From assembly GCA_002733805.1 (NCBI GenBank), contig NVXG01000047.1:1-35275 (forward strand): a stretch of 35,275 nucleotides of DNA, in the 5' to 3' direction. A program made the translations under genes and the position numbers. Positions within the stretch are counted from its first letter, which is position 1. Each line of letters begins with the position of its first letter. Shown here piece by piece: positions 9,501-17,558 of the stretch. This stretch comes from Robiginitomaculum sp. Lineage in GTDB: Bacteria > Pseudomonadota > Alphaproteobacteria > Caulobacterales > Maricaulaceae. The notes under the pieces were generated by a model, which did no database searches, was not told where the DNA came from, and worked only from the letters and a program-made list of their open reading frames with translations.

Positions 9501-9988
9501 GTAATGAAAGCAGCCGCCGCTTTATCCAAAAAGTTCCGTTTTGCCACCGAAGAAGATACCGAGCTAGGGGAGCGGACAATGGCTATACTCTGCAATGGCC
9601 GTTTCAGCTTTCGTGCTACTTTTGGCCATAATGGGTACAAGATCGCCAGTCGTGGATCCTTGATCAAGCTAGGAACATTGTCCTGAAAGTCATCGATCAG
9701 AATGTCAGAAAGCGATGTGATACAGGCTTTTGCCGCACTCGTATCCATCCAATTTTCAGGCAATAGAGCAGCGGTTGACCAGTCTTTTCCCAATTCTGAC
9801 AACAACTGATCGTGGGCTGCAACAATTTTCTCATTCTCCCAAAACCCCCGTGGGTTATCGAATGAGGGTTGCATCAAATGACGACCCAGATCGAATCCGA
9901 GCAAGCTGACCAACCGGGTCAGCAAAGATGTGCCGGAACGGTGTGTTCCGACAATCAACTGGATATTGGCTGGTTGCACGTGCGTCAT
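6593..9988 (-). CDS. Multidomain sulfotransferase-like / coiled-coil / GT2 / GT4 polysaccharide synthase
   Basis: The protein has 1131 residues from ATG 9988; a TTG at 10000 is possible but neither has a clear ribosome-binding site. Residues 1-250 look like a PAPS-dependent sulfotransferase, with the 5'-phosphosulfate loop GTHRSGTSLL near residue 13 and a later IVRSP stretch. Residues 270-410 form a charged coiled coil containing a 28-residue tandem repeat (DKETYIGALDGGIVERD and DKETRIGALNGGVIERD). Residues 500-740 are a family 2 glycosyltransferase, with VSIVVPVYNE, FLNNDT and an YYEDTDCCFR segment. Residues 770-1125 resemble a GT4 glycosyltransferase (IGGYNHRPNVDAV, PLRYGAGLKGKI). It probably adds two sugars and a sulfate to a growing glycan at the inner membrane. 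Acceptor and linkage cannot be read from sequence. Its PAPS would come from cysD-cysNC. Confidence 0.88.
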   Translation of the reverse strand: MTHVQPANIQLIVGTHRSGTSLLTRLVSLLGFDLGRHLMQPSFDNPRGFWENEKIVAAHDQLLSELGKDWSTAALLPENWMDTSAAKACITSLSDILIDDFQDNVPSLIKDPRLAILYPLWPKVARKLKRPLQSIAIVRSPSSVSSSVAKRNFLDKAAAAFITISYMQAMRQNLPKKVDRLIVYEHLLTKNADDILKFLSHYFPGNAAIDDPNVRNTIQGLIYQNADQNPDDPDLHQRYSAMTASTDFFLKRSSFDKMTQDFAAMLDLDASFIREHDRRSFLTKGTKKIQVEQRKFVQLNTENQELHGQIRERTEELASLNSVLVDKETYIGALDGGIVERDHLLGKLQAELIDKETRIGALNGGVIERDLKLNSLEVEHEELQRLKIAEDVKHRLDVSRNEMVERQLSQQVDGYKLLVEYYQAHPVRAAMKAVAFKGLRFMRRVTPLPDSVKSRLSDKLSGLAENLNGANNRVHQNGALTQLPAPSEVDIDFAFEQSDNPVVSIVVPVYNEISQTVACLKSIHQQKVSVEYEVILADDCSPDPFHTILGKIDGLRYFRNEENLGFLMNCNVNAAQSRGQYIVFLNNDTLVNPGWLDALVRTYQEHGDVGIVGSKLIFPNGKLQEAGGIIWEDGSGWNWGRDQSPDHPLYNFVRDVDYVSGASLMIRRDLFEEIGGFNTKLEKAYYEDTDCCFRVRQLGYRVLYQPRSSLIHIEGLSSGTDVTSGAKKYQVSNQKIFFNTWRKVLRNHHPNADRPELASDRMVRGHVLYVDATTPEPDKDSGSLDAVNTIQILIEQGYRVHFVPGTNFAHWGEATAALQRKGVECIYHPFYSNMDVFLKERGDVFDFVVLSRAEINELFLDKIRKKCPRAKIIYNTVDLHYLRMEREAEVVGNAKMKVDAAAMKKMELSFMRAADATIVLSEHEHEVLSRNKKLADKLWNIPLIRPIARRSTGFASRKDIVFIGGYNHRPNVDAVDWLVREIWPIMRQSLPGVRLRICGSHMPDRFKEYVCNDILVDGYVADLEHLLGKCRLTIAPLRYGAGLKGKIASSIGQGVPCIGTAIAFEGMAEQGLDVIKLQADTPEQFAKLAASIYDDELVWDTVSLAGVTYHNDHYAYPNVAKTYKKMLESLQ

Positions 9989-10060
9989 GAAAGCTTGCAA
10001 TCAAGCAGCAGGTCGGACCAAAATTTCTTGCCCCCCGGCATCTGCGCTAAAGGTCCGTTT

Positions 10061-10651
10061 TTAGAAGAAACGTTCGGCGATTCGGATCGTATCGCCCGGT
10101 TCAACGGGCGTTTCTGTCGTCAGATCATAGACCCGTTCACCGACTTCGCCTGCCCGTTTGATAAATACTTTGCGGGTATCCGCCCGATAGGTGAACCCCT
10201 CGGCGGTTGCAACCGCGTTCATGACGGTCAAGCCACTCAAATACGGATATTCGCCCGGCGTGGTAACTTCACCCAAGATGTAAAACGGGCGAAAGTTTAA
10301 AACCTCGGCACTGACCCGAGGGTCTTTCAAATAACCCTCTTTCAGCTTGGCTTCGAGCGCACGTTGAAAGTCACGAACCGTTTTGCCGGCGGCAGGTACT
10401 TCGCCAACCAGCGGAACGGATATCTGTCCACTACCATCGACCACAAACTCGCCAGATAAATCTTCTTCACCAAACACGATAATTCGTAATTGATCACCCG
10501 AACCCAACCGATATACCCCGGTCGACCGAAGCGGAGCGATTTGTGCCGCCGAGGATGCGCCAGCAGCAGCACCACTTGGTACCGGGCCCGTTGAGCAGGA
10601 GGCCAACAGTATTGCGACAAATATTGCAAACGGAAACGATAGTGCACGCAT
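10061..10651 (-). CDS. Short Wza-like polysaccharide export lipoprotein
   Basis: The protein has 196 residues. The start is ATG 10651, chosen because GGGGAG lies about eight bases upstream and the product then begins with a lipoprotein signal ending LLASC, with Cys19 as lipidation site. A Poly_export domain (YRLGSGDQLRIIVFGEEDLSGEF, about 35-110) is followed by one SLBB-like domain (YILGEVTTPGEYPY). This is about half the length of E. coli Wza and lacks its C-terminal helix that crosses the outer membrane. Such short forms are common in alphaproteobacteria. The neighbouring beta-barrel protein could supply an outer-membrane route (inference). Confidence 0.9.
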   Translation of the reverse strand: MRALSFPFAIFVAILLASCSTGPVPSGAAAGASSAAQIAPLRSTGVYRLGSGDQLRIIVFGEEDLSGEFVVDGSGQISVPLVGEVPAAGKTVRDFQRALEAKLKEGYLKDPRVSAEVLNFRPFYILGEVTTPGEYPYLSGLTVMNAVATAEGFTYRADTRKVFIKRAGEVGERVYDLTTETPVEPGDTIRIAERFF

Positions 10652-10704
10652 GATTTTGACTCCCCGATTGGGCGATAAAGAATTTCTTTTGGTAAGTGCC
10701 ACGG

Positions 10705-11514
10705 TCATGCTGGAGGCGCAACCCCATGGGCCGGCTCCACATCGCCGGTTTGCAGGAAACTGACCTGATCATCAACCAAACGCGCTGCGGTCAAAACGCC
10801 TGTAATATAGGCCCCAGTATCCAAGCCAATTCGCCGATGGTCATAAAAAGGTTCGCGCTCTGGCGTATGGCCATGCACCACCATTTTCTCAAATTTTCTG
10901 TGGTCTTCAATAAATTCGTTACGGATCCAGAGCATGTCTTGTTCTTGCTGCATTTCCAGCTTCTTGCCAGGCTTCAACCCCGCATGCACAAAAATATAAT
11001 CGCCCAAAACCAAGCAGGGTTCCAAGCCTTGCAGGAAGTGCAGGTGGTCTTGGCTCATCGCTAATCCAAGTTGTTTCGATGCCTTGATCCAGGCGGCTTC
11101 ATCAGTCCGCAATCTAGGCGGTTGTACGCCGTAAGACATCAACGTCTCGGCGCCCCCATAAGTCACCCATTTTTCACCAAACAACGGGTCATCCAAAAAC
11201 TGCAACAAGGCTTCTTCATGATTGCCCCGCAACAAATGAAATTTCACCTTTGACTTTGCTTTTTTGGCTTGTTCCTCCCATTTCAACAACAGGTCAATAA
11301 CCGACTTTGAACCCATGCCACGATCTACATAATCACCCAAAAAAACAAAAATTACCTTGCGATCCATACCGGTGTCGCGAATGTCCTCACCAATTTTTTC
11401 GATGAGTTCTTTCAGCAAATCATCCCGACCATGAACATCGCCAATGGCATAAACAATTGTGCCTTCCGGCACAAAATGCTTGGCCGGTTTTGATTTAAAC
11501 CAGGAAAATACCAT
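10705..11514 (-). CDS. PPP-family metallophosphatase (Ser/Thr or Tyr protein phosphatase type)
   Basis: This is a 269-residue calcineurin-like phosphatase with the PPP signature motifs: GDVHGRDD near residue 24, GDYVDRG, RGNHEE, and the late HAGL and VHGHT motifs. They coordinate two metal ions. It is cytoplasmic, with no signal peptide. ATG 11514 has AAAGGA upstream at good spacing. It sits between the wza-like and wzc-like genes on the same strand. Wzc-type kinases usually pair with a low-molecular-weight or PHP tyrosine phosphatase, so a PPP enzyme may fill that role here. It could also act on other phosphoproteins or on dinucleotides like ApaH. Confidence 0.9.
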   Translation of the reverse strand: MVFSWFKSKPAKHFVPEGTIVYAIGDVHGRDDLLKELIEKIGEDIRDTGMDRKVIFVFLGDYVDRGMGSKSVIDLLLKWEEQAKKAKSKVKFHLLRGNHEEALLQFLDDPLFGEKWVTYGGAETLMSYGVQPPRLRTDEAAWIKASKQLGLAMSQDHLHFLQGLEPCLVLGDYIFVHAGLKPGKKLEMQQEQDMLWIRNEFIEDHRKFEKMVVHGHTPEREPFYDHRRIGLDTGAYITGVLTAARLVDDQVSFLQTGDVEPAHGVAPPA

Positions 11515-11660
11515 TCGTGTTTTTCCTTTGGCGCTCTATTGCCAGTCGTGACAACGACCCCAGCCCGGCGTTTTTTCTTCTGAAGGATTTGGGCATAAAA
11601 ACTAGAAACTACAGCTTACCACCCCAGACGGGTGACCACAATAAGCCATGCATACGCGCG

Positions 11661-13901
11661 TTAGTCGCTATAATATTTGCGGTAGTTTTTGTAATAGCTG
11701 CCATAGCCATAACCATAGCCATAGCTGTGTTGGGCGGCCAGATCGACTTGGGTCAACGCAACACCAACCACGGGGGCATGCACCCGCTGCAGAGCGGTAA
11801 GTGCAGCTTTTGCAATCTCTCTGGGTGTTTTGCGCCACCGAACCAACAGAACTACTGAATCCATCAAGGTGGCCAATACCCGTGTTTCAGCAACTGGCAG
11901 GGCCGGGGCGGTATCAATCACAATAAAATCGTACTTTGTTTTCAAGGCCTTCAGAAGTGTACGCATAGCTGGCAACCCAAACAGGTCAAGCGTGAGGTTC
12001 TCTTTACGATCGACCAGCGGCAAGATGTCCAGCCCACGTTGTTTGTCCGCAATAATGGCTTTCTCAATCGGTACATGGCCAGCCACAATATCAACCAGCC
12101 CAACTTCAGGGGTCAGTTGTGCCGTTTGCGTCAACATCCGGCGCCGAATATCCGCATCAATTACCAAGGTGCGCGAACCCATCATGGCTGAGACCCGGGC
12201 CAAAGAAAGCGCCATGGATGTCTTACCTTCACCCGGCAAAGCAGAGGTCAGCGCGACAATATGAGAGCCGTCCCTTTCTTTTCCGTCGGCATACAACAGG
12301 GCGGCCCGCATGGTCCGCAACCCTTCGGAAAAGCTGGAAAGCGGTTTATCCATTGCGTAATCTGCCGGCGTTTCATCGGGTCCCAGTTTCTCAATCTTGG
12401 CCAATGATGCCAAACAAGGAACTCCGAGTTCGTGCTCTATATCAGCCGCAGTGTGCAATCCACGATCCATTGCTTCAGCCACAAAAATGGCTGCACCTCC
12501 AGCCCCGATGGCCAGCACGAAGCCCAACAATAAAATCAGCGTATTATTGGGAAAGCTTGGAGCATTCGGGATGGCCGCGCGCGAAATAATTCTGGCATCG
12601 GCTTCCAACAAGGATTGTTGCTGACTGGTTTGTTTGAACCGATCCAGAAACGATTCGTATAAGGTCCGGTTGGCATTGGCGTTGCGTTCCAATTCACGAA
12701 GTCGAACTAATGCTGAATTGTTTGTGGTCAGTTTGGAGGTCAGCTTAGTCACATCTCGTTCCAGCGAAGTCAGACGCTGTCGGGCAATGGACACTTCGCC
12801 GCGCAAACTGGAAACAATTCGCGAAATTTCACTTTGAATTTGAGCGTTTACATCAGCCAACTCACTCTGATTTTTCAATATTTCAGGATGGCGCATCCCA
12901 TAGCGGCTTTGCAGATCACTTTGACGGCGCGTGACCTCGGATTGCTGGCGACGCAAATCACTGATGACTGGGGAACCCAGCACTGCGGACACATCCTCGC
13001 CGCGCCCGGATCGGATTTGCTGATCAACAGTCCGTAACCTAGCTCGTTTTTCGGCCAGCTCGGCCCGCAGAATAATGGTCTGGCCTGTCAAATTGGCAAT
13101 TTGTTGTTCGGTCAGCGACGAGCCCTCGGCATTCAACAAACCTTCCTGAACGCGGTACAATTCAACAGCACGTTCAGCCACCTGCACTTCATCACGTAGA
13201 TCACCCAGCCGGTCTTCCAACCATTCATTGGCCCGGCGCGTCGCGTCAAACTTGGATTCGAGCTGATCAACCAGATATTTATCAGCAAAGGAATTGGTAA
13301 TGATCGCCGCTTTTCTCGGGTCGGTGCTTTCGAACGCCACTTCAATCACATAGGTGATACCCGAACGCCCTACGGTCAATTTGTTCAGTGCCGTGCTGAT
13401 CGCCGACTCCCGGGTCCGGGTTGCTTTTTCTTCTTCTGTCCGTTTTGGCCCGACTTTTCGAGGCAACAAGTTACCCAACCAAGCCGTTGTGTTTTGTCGC
13501 CACAGGGCAAAGCCTTCCAAAATAATCCGATCTGAATTGAACTCCGGATCATGAACCAAACCCAATTCATCAACAACTTTACCTGCCAAGGAGCGGGATT
13601 GAATGATTTGAACTTCGCTTTCGACCACCGCTGTATCCGGGGTCAAACCAGATAATACCTGGTTCATATCAATGACTTGTTCCTGGCGCGGGTCAATGAT
13701 GAGTTTGGCTTGCGCCCGGTACCTTGGTGTCAGTTGGAAGGAAACCAAAACGACCAAGGCCAATGTAATAGCGCCAATTGCCATGAACAGACGAAATCGC
13801 CGCCGGAAAATAGTCAGTAAATATCTAAGATCAATCGAATCTTCTGGTGAAAAGCTATCAGCTGGGTCTGCCATGGCAGGATAGGGCGAGCGTTGGTCCA
13901 T
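11661..13901 (-). CDS. Wzc-like polysaccharide co-polymerase and tyrosine autokinase
   Basis: The protein has 746 residues. It contains an N-terminal Wzz domain with a first membrane span near 38-58, a long periplasmic coiled coil, a GNVR-like segment before the second span near 450, and a cytoplasmic BY-kinase. The kinase shows Walker A SALPGEGKTS, Walker A' LVIDADIRR and Walker B FIVIDTAPA. The tail carries nine tyrosines in its last 22 residues (SYGYGYGYGSYY, then YRKYYSD), the usual autophosphorylation cluster. Such proteins control chain length and export in Wzy-dependent systems. Here the only exporter seen is ABC-2 type, which is an unusual pairing. ATG 13901 was taken; an ATG at 13874 is possible. 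Confidence 0.94.
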   Translation of the reverse strand: MDQRSPYPAMADPADSFSPEDSIDLRYLLTIFRRRFRLFMAIGAITLALVVLVSFQLTPRYRAQAKLIIDPRQEQVIDMNQVLSGLTPDTAVVESEVQIIQSRSLAGKVVDELGLVHDPEFNSDRIILEGFALWRQNTTAWLGNLLPRKVGPKRTEEEKATRTRESAISTALNKLTVGRSGITYVIEVAFESTDPRKAAIITNSFADKYLVDQLESKFDATRRANEWLEDRLGDLRDEVQVAERAVELYRVQEGLLNAEGSSLTEQQIANLTGQTIILRAELAEKRARLRTVDQQIRSGRGEDVSAVLGSPVISDLRRQQSEVTRRQSDLQSRYGMRHPEILKNQSELADVNAQIQSEISRIVSSLRGEVSIARQRLTSLERDVTKLTSKLTTNNSALVRLRELERNANANRTLYESFLDRFKQTSQQQSLLEADARIISRAAIPNAPSFPNNTLILLLGFVLAIGAGGAAIFVAEAMDRGLHTAADIEHELGVPCLASLAKIEKLGPDETPADYAMDKPLSSFSEGLRTMRAALLYADGKERDGSHIVALTSALPGEGKTSMALSLARVSAMMGSRTLVIDADIRRRMLTQTAQLTPEVGLVDIVAGHVPIEKAIIADKQRGLDILPLVDRKENLTLDLFGLPAMRTLLKALKTKYDFIVIDTAPALPVAETRVLATLMDSVVLLVRWRKTPREIAKAALTALQRVHAPVVGVALTQVDLAAQHSYGYGYGYGSYYKNYRKYYSD

Positions 13902-14028
13902 AGTTTTATTGCCAGATCATACACAAATTGCAAAACATGCTGAAAAAGAACAAACAGGCCAACCCAAAACTCGTTATGGGGCGAACTCGCCCACGACAAG
14001 TCTTGGCATTGACCTGTGTATCAGAAAG

Positions 14029-15300
14029 TTACCGTTGAAATTTCAGGTTAAACCCGATTTGACTGCTATTATAATTGGTACCGGAATTGATGCCGCCAGA
14101 GGTTTGGTTGGCATAGGTATAGAATAATGACAGCCCCAGACCACGTTTCAACAAGATGGTCGAGCTGATGGTGCCGCCGACCCGCTCATCCTGACGATCA
14201 ACACCTTCGTAATCGTCATAGCCATAGGTCAACTCGCCCGAGAGGATCAAATTGCGAAGCAATTCATGATCAACCTTGAAATAAGCCGAGCTGGACAAAT
14301 AACCAGATGATCCGGCAATGCCCGAATCTTCTACTGAACGGTTCCCACCAATTCCGACGGTGGTCAGCGGCGTTACAAACCAATCAACATTGGCCCGAAT
14401 GGCAAAACCGCTAACCCCGGACAAGGTCGGGTCTTCAAATCGCTGATCAAGATAGCCAATAGCAACTTCACCACGAACCAAATTACTCAGATCAAAATTG
14501 GCACCAACTAACACCTGATACCCGTCTGAATCACGGTTCAGCGGAGTTGCTGGCGGCTGCAAATCATAATAGCGATCATTATAGCCAACTTCGACAAAAA
14601 CCGAGGTATCCGGGCTGACTGCATATTCAGCACGACCGCTCAAATCAACCACGGCACGGTCACGATCATCCTGATCCACAACGCCGCCGCCAATCAGGGT
14701 GCCATCTTTATAGTCGTAATCACGCAATCCAACAGATGCGCTAACCCGAATGCGGTTCACTTCGCGTGAAGCATTTGCATAAAATGAAACCAGATCATAT
14801 TCGATCGGCTTCGTGGTGTTGATGGGAGAACTGGAACTGGTCCGCGGCTCGTTAAGCGCTTGGTATTGCCCACCAAACCCAAAAGTCAGACCTTGACCAG
14901 CATCAAGACGCGCATCACTACCAAATGTCAGGTCGGTATAGCTTTCGCTGGACAGATCCAGATATTCATTGTGATCCACACTGGCATGAAAAGCCAATGA
15001 ATGTACTGACCATTTGGATTGAATAACCGCAGAAGGGTTAAATTTAAAAATGACATCATCAACCGTGTTGGTCCGCAACGCAAAAATATTGTCGTTATAC
15101 TTCAAACCAGTGGCAAGTTCCGGGCGAAGAATAAATCCGCCAAGATCAATGCCATTGGTCTGATACTCCGGCTTTGGTCGTTCAGAAACTGAAATGTTCC
15201 GATTGCGCTCGAACGAACCCGCCATAGCGGAAGATACCAAGCCAAAACTGGCCGTAGCGCCCAACAGGGCCGCAATACTCAAAGAAGTACGCTTAGTCAT
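14029..15300 (-). CDS. Outer-membrane beta-barrel protein of the polysaccharide locus
   Basis: The protein has 423 residues with a clear signal peptide (MTKRTSLSIAALLG...SSAMAG). The mature part is rich in alternating hydrophobic/polar strands with Tyr, Asn and Asp and ends in IGFNLKFQR, close to the aromatic C-terminal signature of barrel proteins. It resembles the outer-membrane barrel proteins (BBP2 type) found beside wzc/wza-type genes in alphaproteobacteria. Role inferred from position: polysaccharide passage or anchoring at the outer membrane. The preceding small secreted gene and wzc are on the same strand. Confidence 0.8.
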   Translation of the reverse strand: MTKRTSLSIAALLGATASFGLVSSAMAGSFERNRNISVSERPKPEYQTNGIDLGGFILRPELATGLKYNDNIFALRTNTVDDVIFKFNPSAVIQSKWSVHSLAFHASVDHNEYLDLSSESYTDLTFGSDARLDAGQGLTFGFGGQYQALNEPRTSSSSPINTTKPIEYDLVSFYANASREVNRIRVSASVGLRDYDYKDGTLIGGGVVDQDDRDRAVVDLSGRAEYAVSPDTSVFVEVGYNDRYYDLQPPATPLNRDSDGYQVLVGANFDLSNLVRGEVAIGYLDQRFEDPTLSGVSGFAIRANVDWFVTPLTTVGIGGNRSVEDSGIAGSSGYLSSSAYFKVDHELLRNLILSGELTYGYDDYEGVDRQDERVGGTISSTILLKRGLGLSLFYTYANQTSGGINSGTNYNSSQIGFNLKFQR

Positions 15301-15402
15301 TTAATCCCCCAGAACCTTCACACTGCGAAGTACTCAATCAATCTTCTGTGACACGCTCAAAAATCAGCGGGCCATTCGAATGGTTTTGTTCTGACAACCA
15401 GA

Positions 15403-15843
15403 TCAGTTGCCGTAATCAGAACCACCACCGCCGCCGCCAGATGATGGAGGAGGAGGAGCGGATGTTCCGCTGGATCCACCAGCCGGCGCGCCGCCGGTAC
15501 CACCAGCAGATGTGCCGGTTCCGCCATTCGCCGGCTGTGCAGCAGCAGCTGAAACAGCAGCCGCTTGTGTAGTGGAAAGCGGCGCAGCAGCAACAACGCT
15601 TAGCGCAGCAGCCGCTGTGCTTGCAGACACACCGCTAGCAGCAATAACTGCATTAATTGCAGCTTGAACTTCTGCCGCCGTTGCATCAGCTGGCAAATTA
15701 GCCAATGCCGCTTGAATTTGTGCAGCAACCGCTTCCGCAGTTTGCTCTTGCGCAACTGCAGGCGCAGCTACAGTCATCACGGCCCCAGCCGTTGCAAAAC
15801 TGATGGCACTCGCCGCCAGCACTGCTCTCAATGATTTTTTCAT
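15403..15843 (-). CDS. Small secreted Ala-rich protein with Gly/Ser/Pro tail
   Basis: The protein has 146 residues. ATG 15843 was chosen over the GTG at 15849 because GGAG lies eight bases before it. A signal peptide (MKKSLRAVLAASA...APAVAQ) is followed by about 65 Ala-rich residues predicted helical (TAEAVAAQIQAALANLPADA). A low-complexity tail of Gly, Ser, Thr and Pro follows, with PPPPSSGGGGGG, ending DYGN. I recognise no family. Being first in the minus-strand cluster, directly behind the divergent intergenic region, it may be well expressed and could be a matrix or envelope component made with the polysaccharide (inference). Confidence 0.7.
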   Translation of the reverse strand: MKKSLRAVLAASAISFATAGAVMTVAAPAVAQEQTAEAVAAQIQAALANLPADATAAEVQAAINAVIAASGVSASTAAAALSVVAAAPLSTTQAAAVSAAAAQPANGGTGTSAGGTGGAPAGGSSGTSAPPPPSSGGGGGGSDYGN

Positions 15844-15849
15844 ATTCAC

Positions 15850-16179
15850 GTCTCCAAATCTTGAACGCCTTCCTTATACCCCAATACCAAGGCCTGTCAC
15901 GCGGCTTATTCGTCTCTTTGGTTGAAAATTTACCATAAATGCCGGGTTTATAGCGTGAATGTTGCATGACAGACACAATATTTGGTAACGTCAGGCTCCA
16001 CCATGAACTTTTTTTCACATGCCGTGATCTCAACGTAAGCGACATTTGGTACAAGTTGTATTTGTAAATCGCCCTGTCGCTGAGAATGGATTTGCCAAGC
16101 CCGACCGTCCGACCTGTTGTCACCGCGTGTCGTTACTTTCATACTCCCGGACCTGTTTGTGGTTATAGGGCAACTTTCA
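15850..16179. other. Divergent intergenic region between secreted-protein gene and epimerase gene
   Basis: This stretch of about 330 bases has no convincing gene. It holds the start regions of both flanking genes, which point away from each other. A sigma70-like promoter candidate for the minus strand lies at 15873-15900. I see no RNA gene or repeat here. Confidence 0.6.
15873..15900 (-). promoter_or_regulatory. Candidate sigma70-type promoter for the minus-strand polysaccharide genes
   Basis: On the minus strand GTGACA (15900-15895) and TATAAG (15878-15873) are separated by 16 bases and lie about 30 bases ahead of the small secreted gene's start. Both elements match consensus at four or five of six positions. 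The assignment is by eye only. Confidence 0.35.
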
Positions 16180-17142
16180 ATGCGAATATTTATTACCGGT
16201 GCCTCCGGATTTGTTGGCGGCGCTGCCGCCCGGTATTTTGCCAAATCTCATGATATTATCGCCATGTCTCGGTCCCAAAAATCGGATGCAATCATCAAAA
16301 GTTTGGGAGTCTCTCCCATCCGTTGCTCCTTGGGTGAAGTCACAGCCGAACAATTGCGCGGTGTAGATGCAATTATCCATGCCGCGGCCAAGGTCGAGGA
16401 ATGGGGCGAGTGGGATGATTACTGGAAGCAAAATGTCGAAGGCACCACCCAATTGCTGGAAGCAGCCAAGGCGGCTGGCGTACAGACCTTCATCCATATT
16501 GGCACTGAAGCTGCCATTTTCCATGGTCAGACCATGTGCAATGTCGATGAAACTGTTCCTCTGGCACTAAAAGCGCCCTACCCTTATTCTAGAACCAAGG
16601 CCCACGCCGAAGCGGCCGTGCTGGCGGCCAATACGGACATTTTGCGGACGATCAGCGTCCGTCCCCGGATGATTTGGGGTCCGAATGACAAAACCATATT
16701 GCCCGTATTGCTGGAGATGATCGAACAGGGACGCTTTATGTGGGTCGACGGCGGCACTGCGCTGACCAGCACAACCCATATCGATAATCTGGTCCACGGC
16801 ATTGATCTGGCCCTGCAGAAGGGCAAAGGCGGTAACGCCTATTTCATTACCGATGACGGTGTTTTGCCGATGCGCGAGTTTTTTACGATGCTTACACAAA
16901 CCGCAGGGATCACGCCGCCGGATAAACAAATCCCCGGTTGGCTGGCCAGTCTGGTCGCGCGGATAAGCGAGGGGATTTGGCGTTTATTTCGCTTGCAGTC
17001 CACACCGCCACTGACCCGCTTTGCGGCCGATATGATGCGCCGCGAGGGCACGATTAACACGACAAAAGCCAAGCAAGACTTAGGGTACAATTCGGTCATA
17101 ACCGTCAAAGACGGACTTGCCGGACTAACCGACCGACCATGA
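16180..17142 (+). CDS. NAD(P)-dependent epimerase/dehydratase family protein (extended SDR)
   Basis: The protein has 320 residues from ATG 16180, with AGGG about nine bases upstream; an ATG at 16117 would add a poor 21-residue extension. The N-terminus carries the Rossmann motif ITGASGFVGG. A catalytic YxxxK is visible in YPYSRTKAHAE near residue 150, and HAAAKVEEWG marks an extended SDR close to the 3-beta-hydroxysteroid dehydrogenase-like branch. The substrate is not clear: a nucleotide sugar would fit the adjoining polysaccharide locus, but the branch also acts on sterol-like and other compounds. It overlaps the next gene by four bases (ATGA). Confidence 0.85.
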   Translation: MRIFITGASGFVGGAAARYFAKSHDIIAMSRSQKSDAIIKSLGVSPIRCSLGEVTAEQLRGVDAIIHAAAKVEEWGEWDDYWKQNVEGTTQLLEAAKAAGVQTFIHIGTEAAIFHGQTMCNVDETVPLALKAPYPYSRTKAHAEAAVLAANTDILRTISVRPRMIWGPNDKTILPVLLEMIEQGRFMWVDGGTALTSTTHIDNLVHGIDLALQKGKGGNAYFITDDGVLPMREFFTMLTQTAGITPPDKQIPGWLASLVARISEGIWRLFRLQSTPPLTRFAADMMRREGTINTTKAKQDLGYNSVITVKDGLAGLTDRP

Positions 17143-17507
17143 CCTATGACGAGTTCAACCGGTTTTGCGAAAGCTTGCCGGCCACCAACATGGTTTTTCA
17201 GTGGGGCGGTTCTTACGTCTGGAAAGTAGGCACCAAAGTATTTGCCATTGGGGGCTGGGAGCAGGAGGAACCGGCTTTTACCTTCAAAACATCTGAAGTT
17301 GCCTATGAGACCCTACGCATTCGGGCCGGATTGCGCCCGGCACCCTATTTCGCATCACGCGGCATGAAGTGGATACAGCAATACGCCCAACCCGGCTTAT
17401 CCGATGCTGAACTAAAAGATTTTCTGAATGAGTCCCACCAACTGGCCGCCCAAAACCTGACCCGCAAAATGCGGGCAAGCCTAAACTTGCCAGACAAACC
17501 GCGCTAA
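17139..17507 (+). CDS. MmcQ/YjbR family protein
   Basis: This 122-residue protein matches the small MmcQ/YjbR family (DUF419) over its whole length. It has an early FNRFCESLPAT helix, a VWKVGTKVFAIGGW strand pair, an FKTS segment, PAPYFASRGMKW and a C-terminal helix. The fold resembles a double-wing DNA-binding protein, but no function is established for the family. It is translationally coupled to the epimerase gene by a four-base overlap. Confidence 0.85.
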   Translation: MTYDEFNRFCESLPATNMVFQWGGSYVWKVGTKVFAIGGWEQEEPAFTFKTSEVAYETLRIRAGLRPAPYFASRGMKWIQQYAQPGLSDAELKDFLNESHQLAAQNLTRKMRASLNLPDKPR

Positions 17508-17558
17508 AGCGTTTTGAGGATCATGCTGATCTTGGCTTTGCGTTCAAGCGTGTGCCGG

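Noticed and set aside
15348..15596. Frames with Leu/Arg-rich or Gln-rich translations across the secreted-protein gene
   Set aside because: They are other-frame shadows of its low-complexity Ala/Gly-rich coding sequence.
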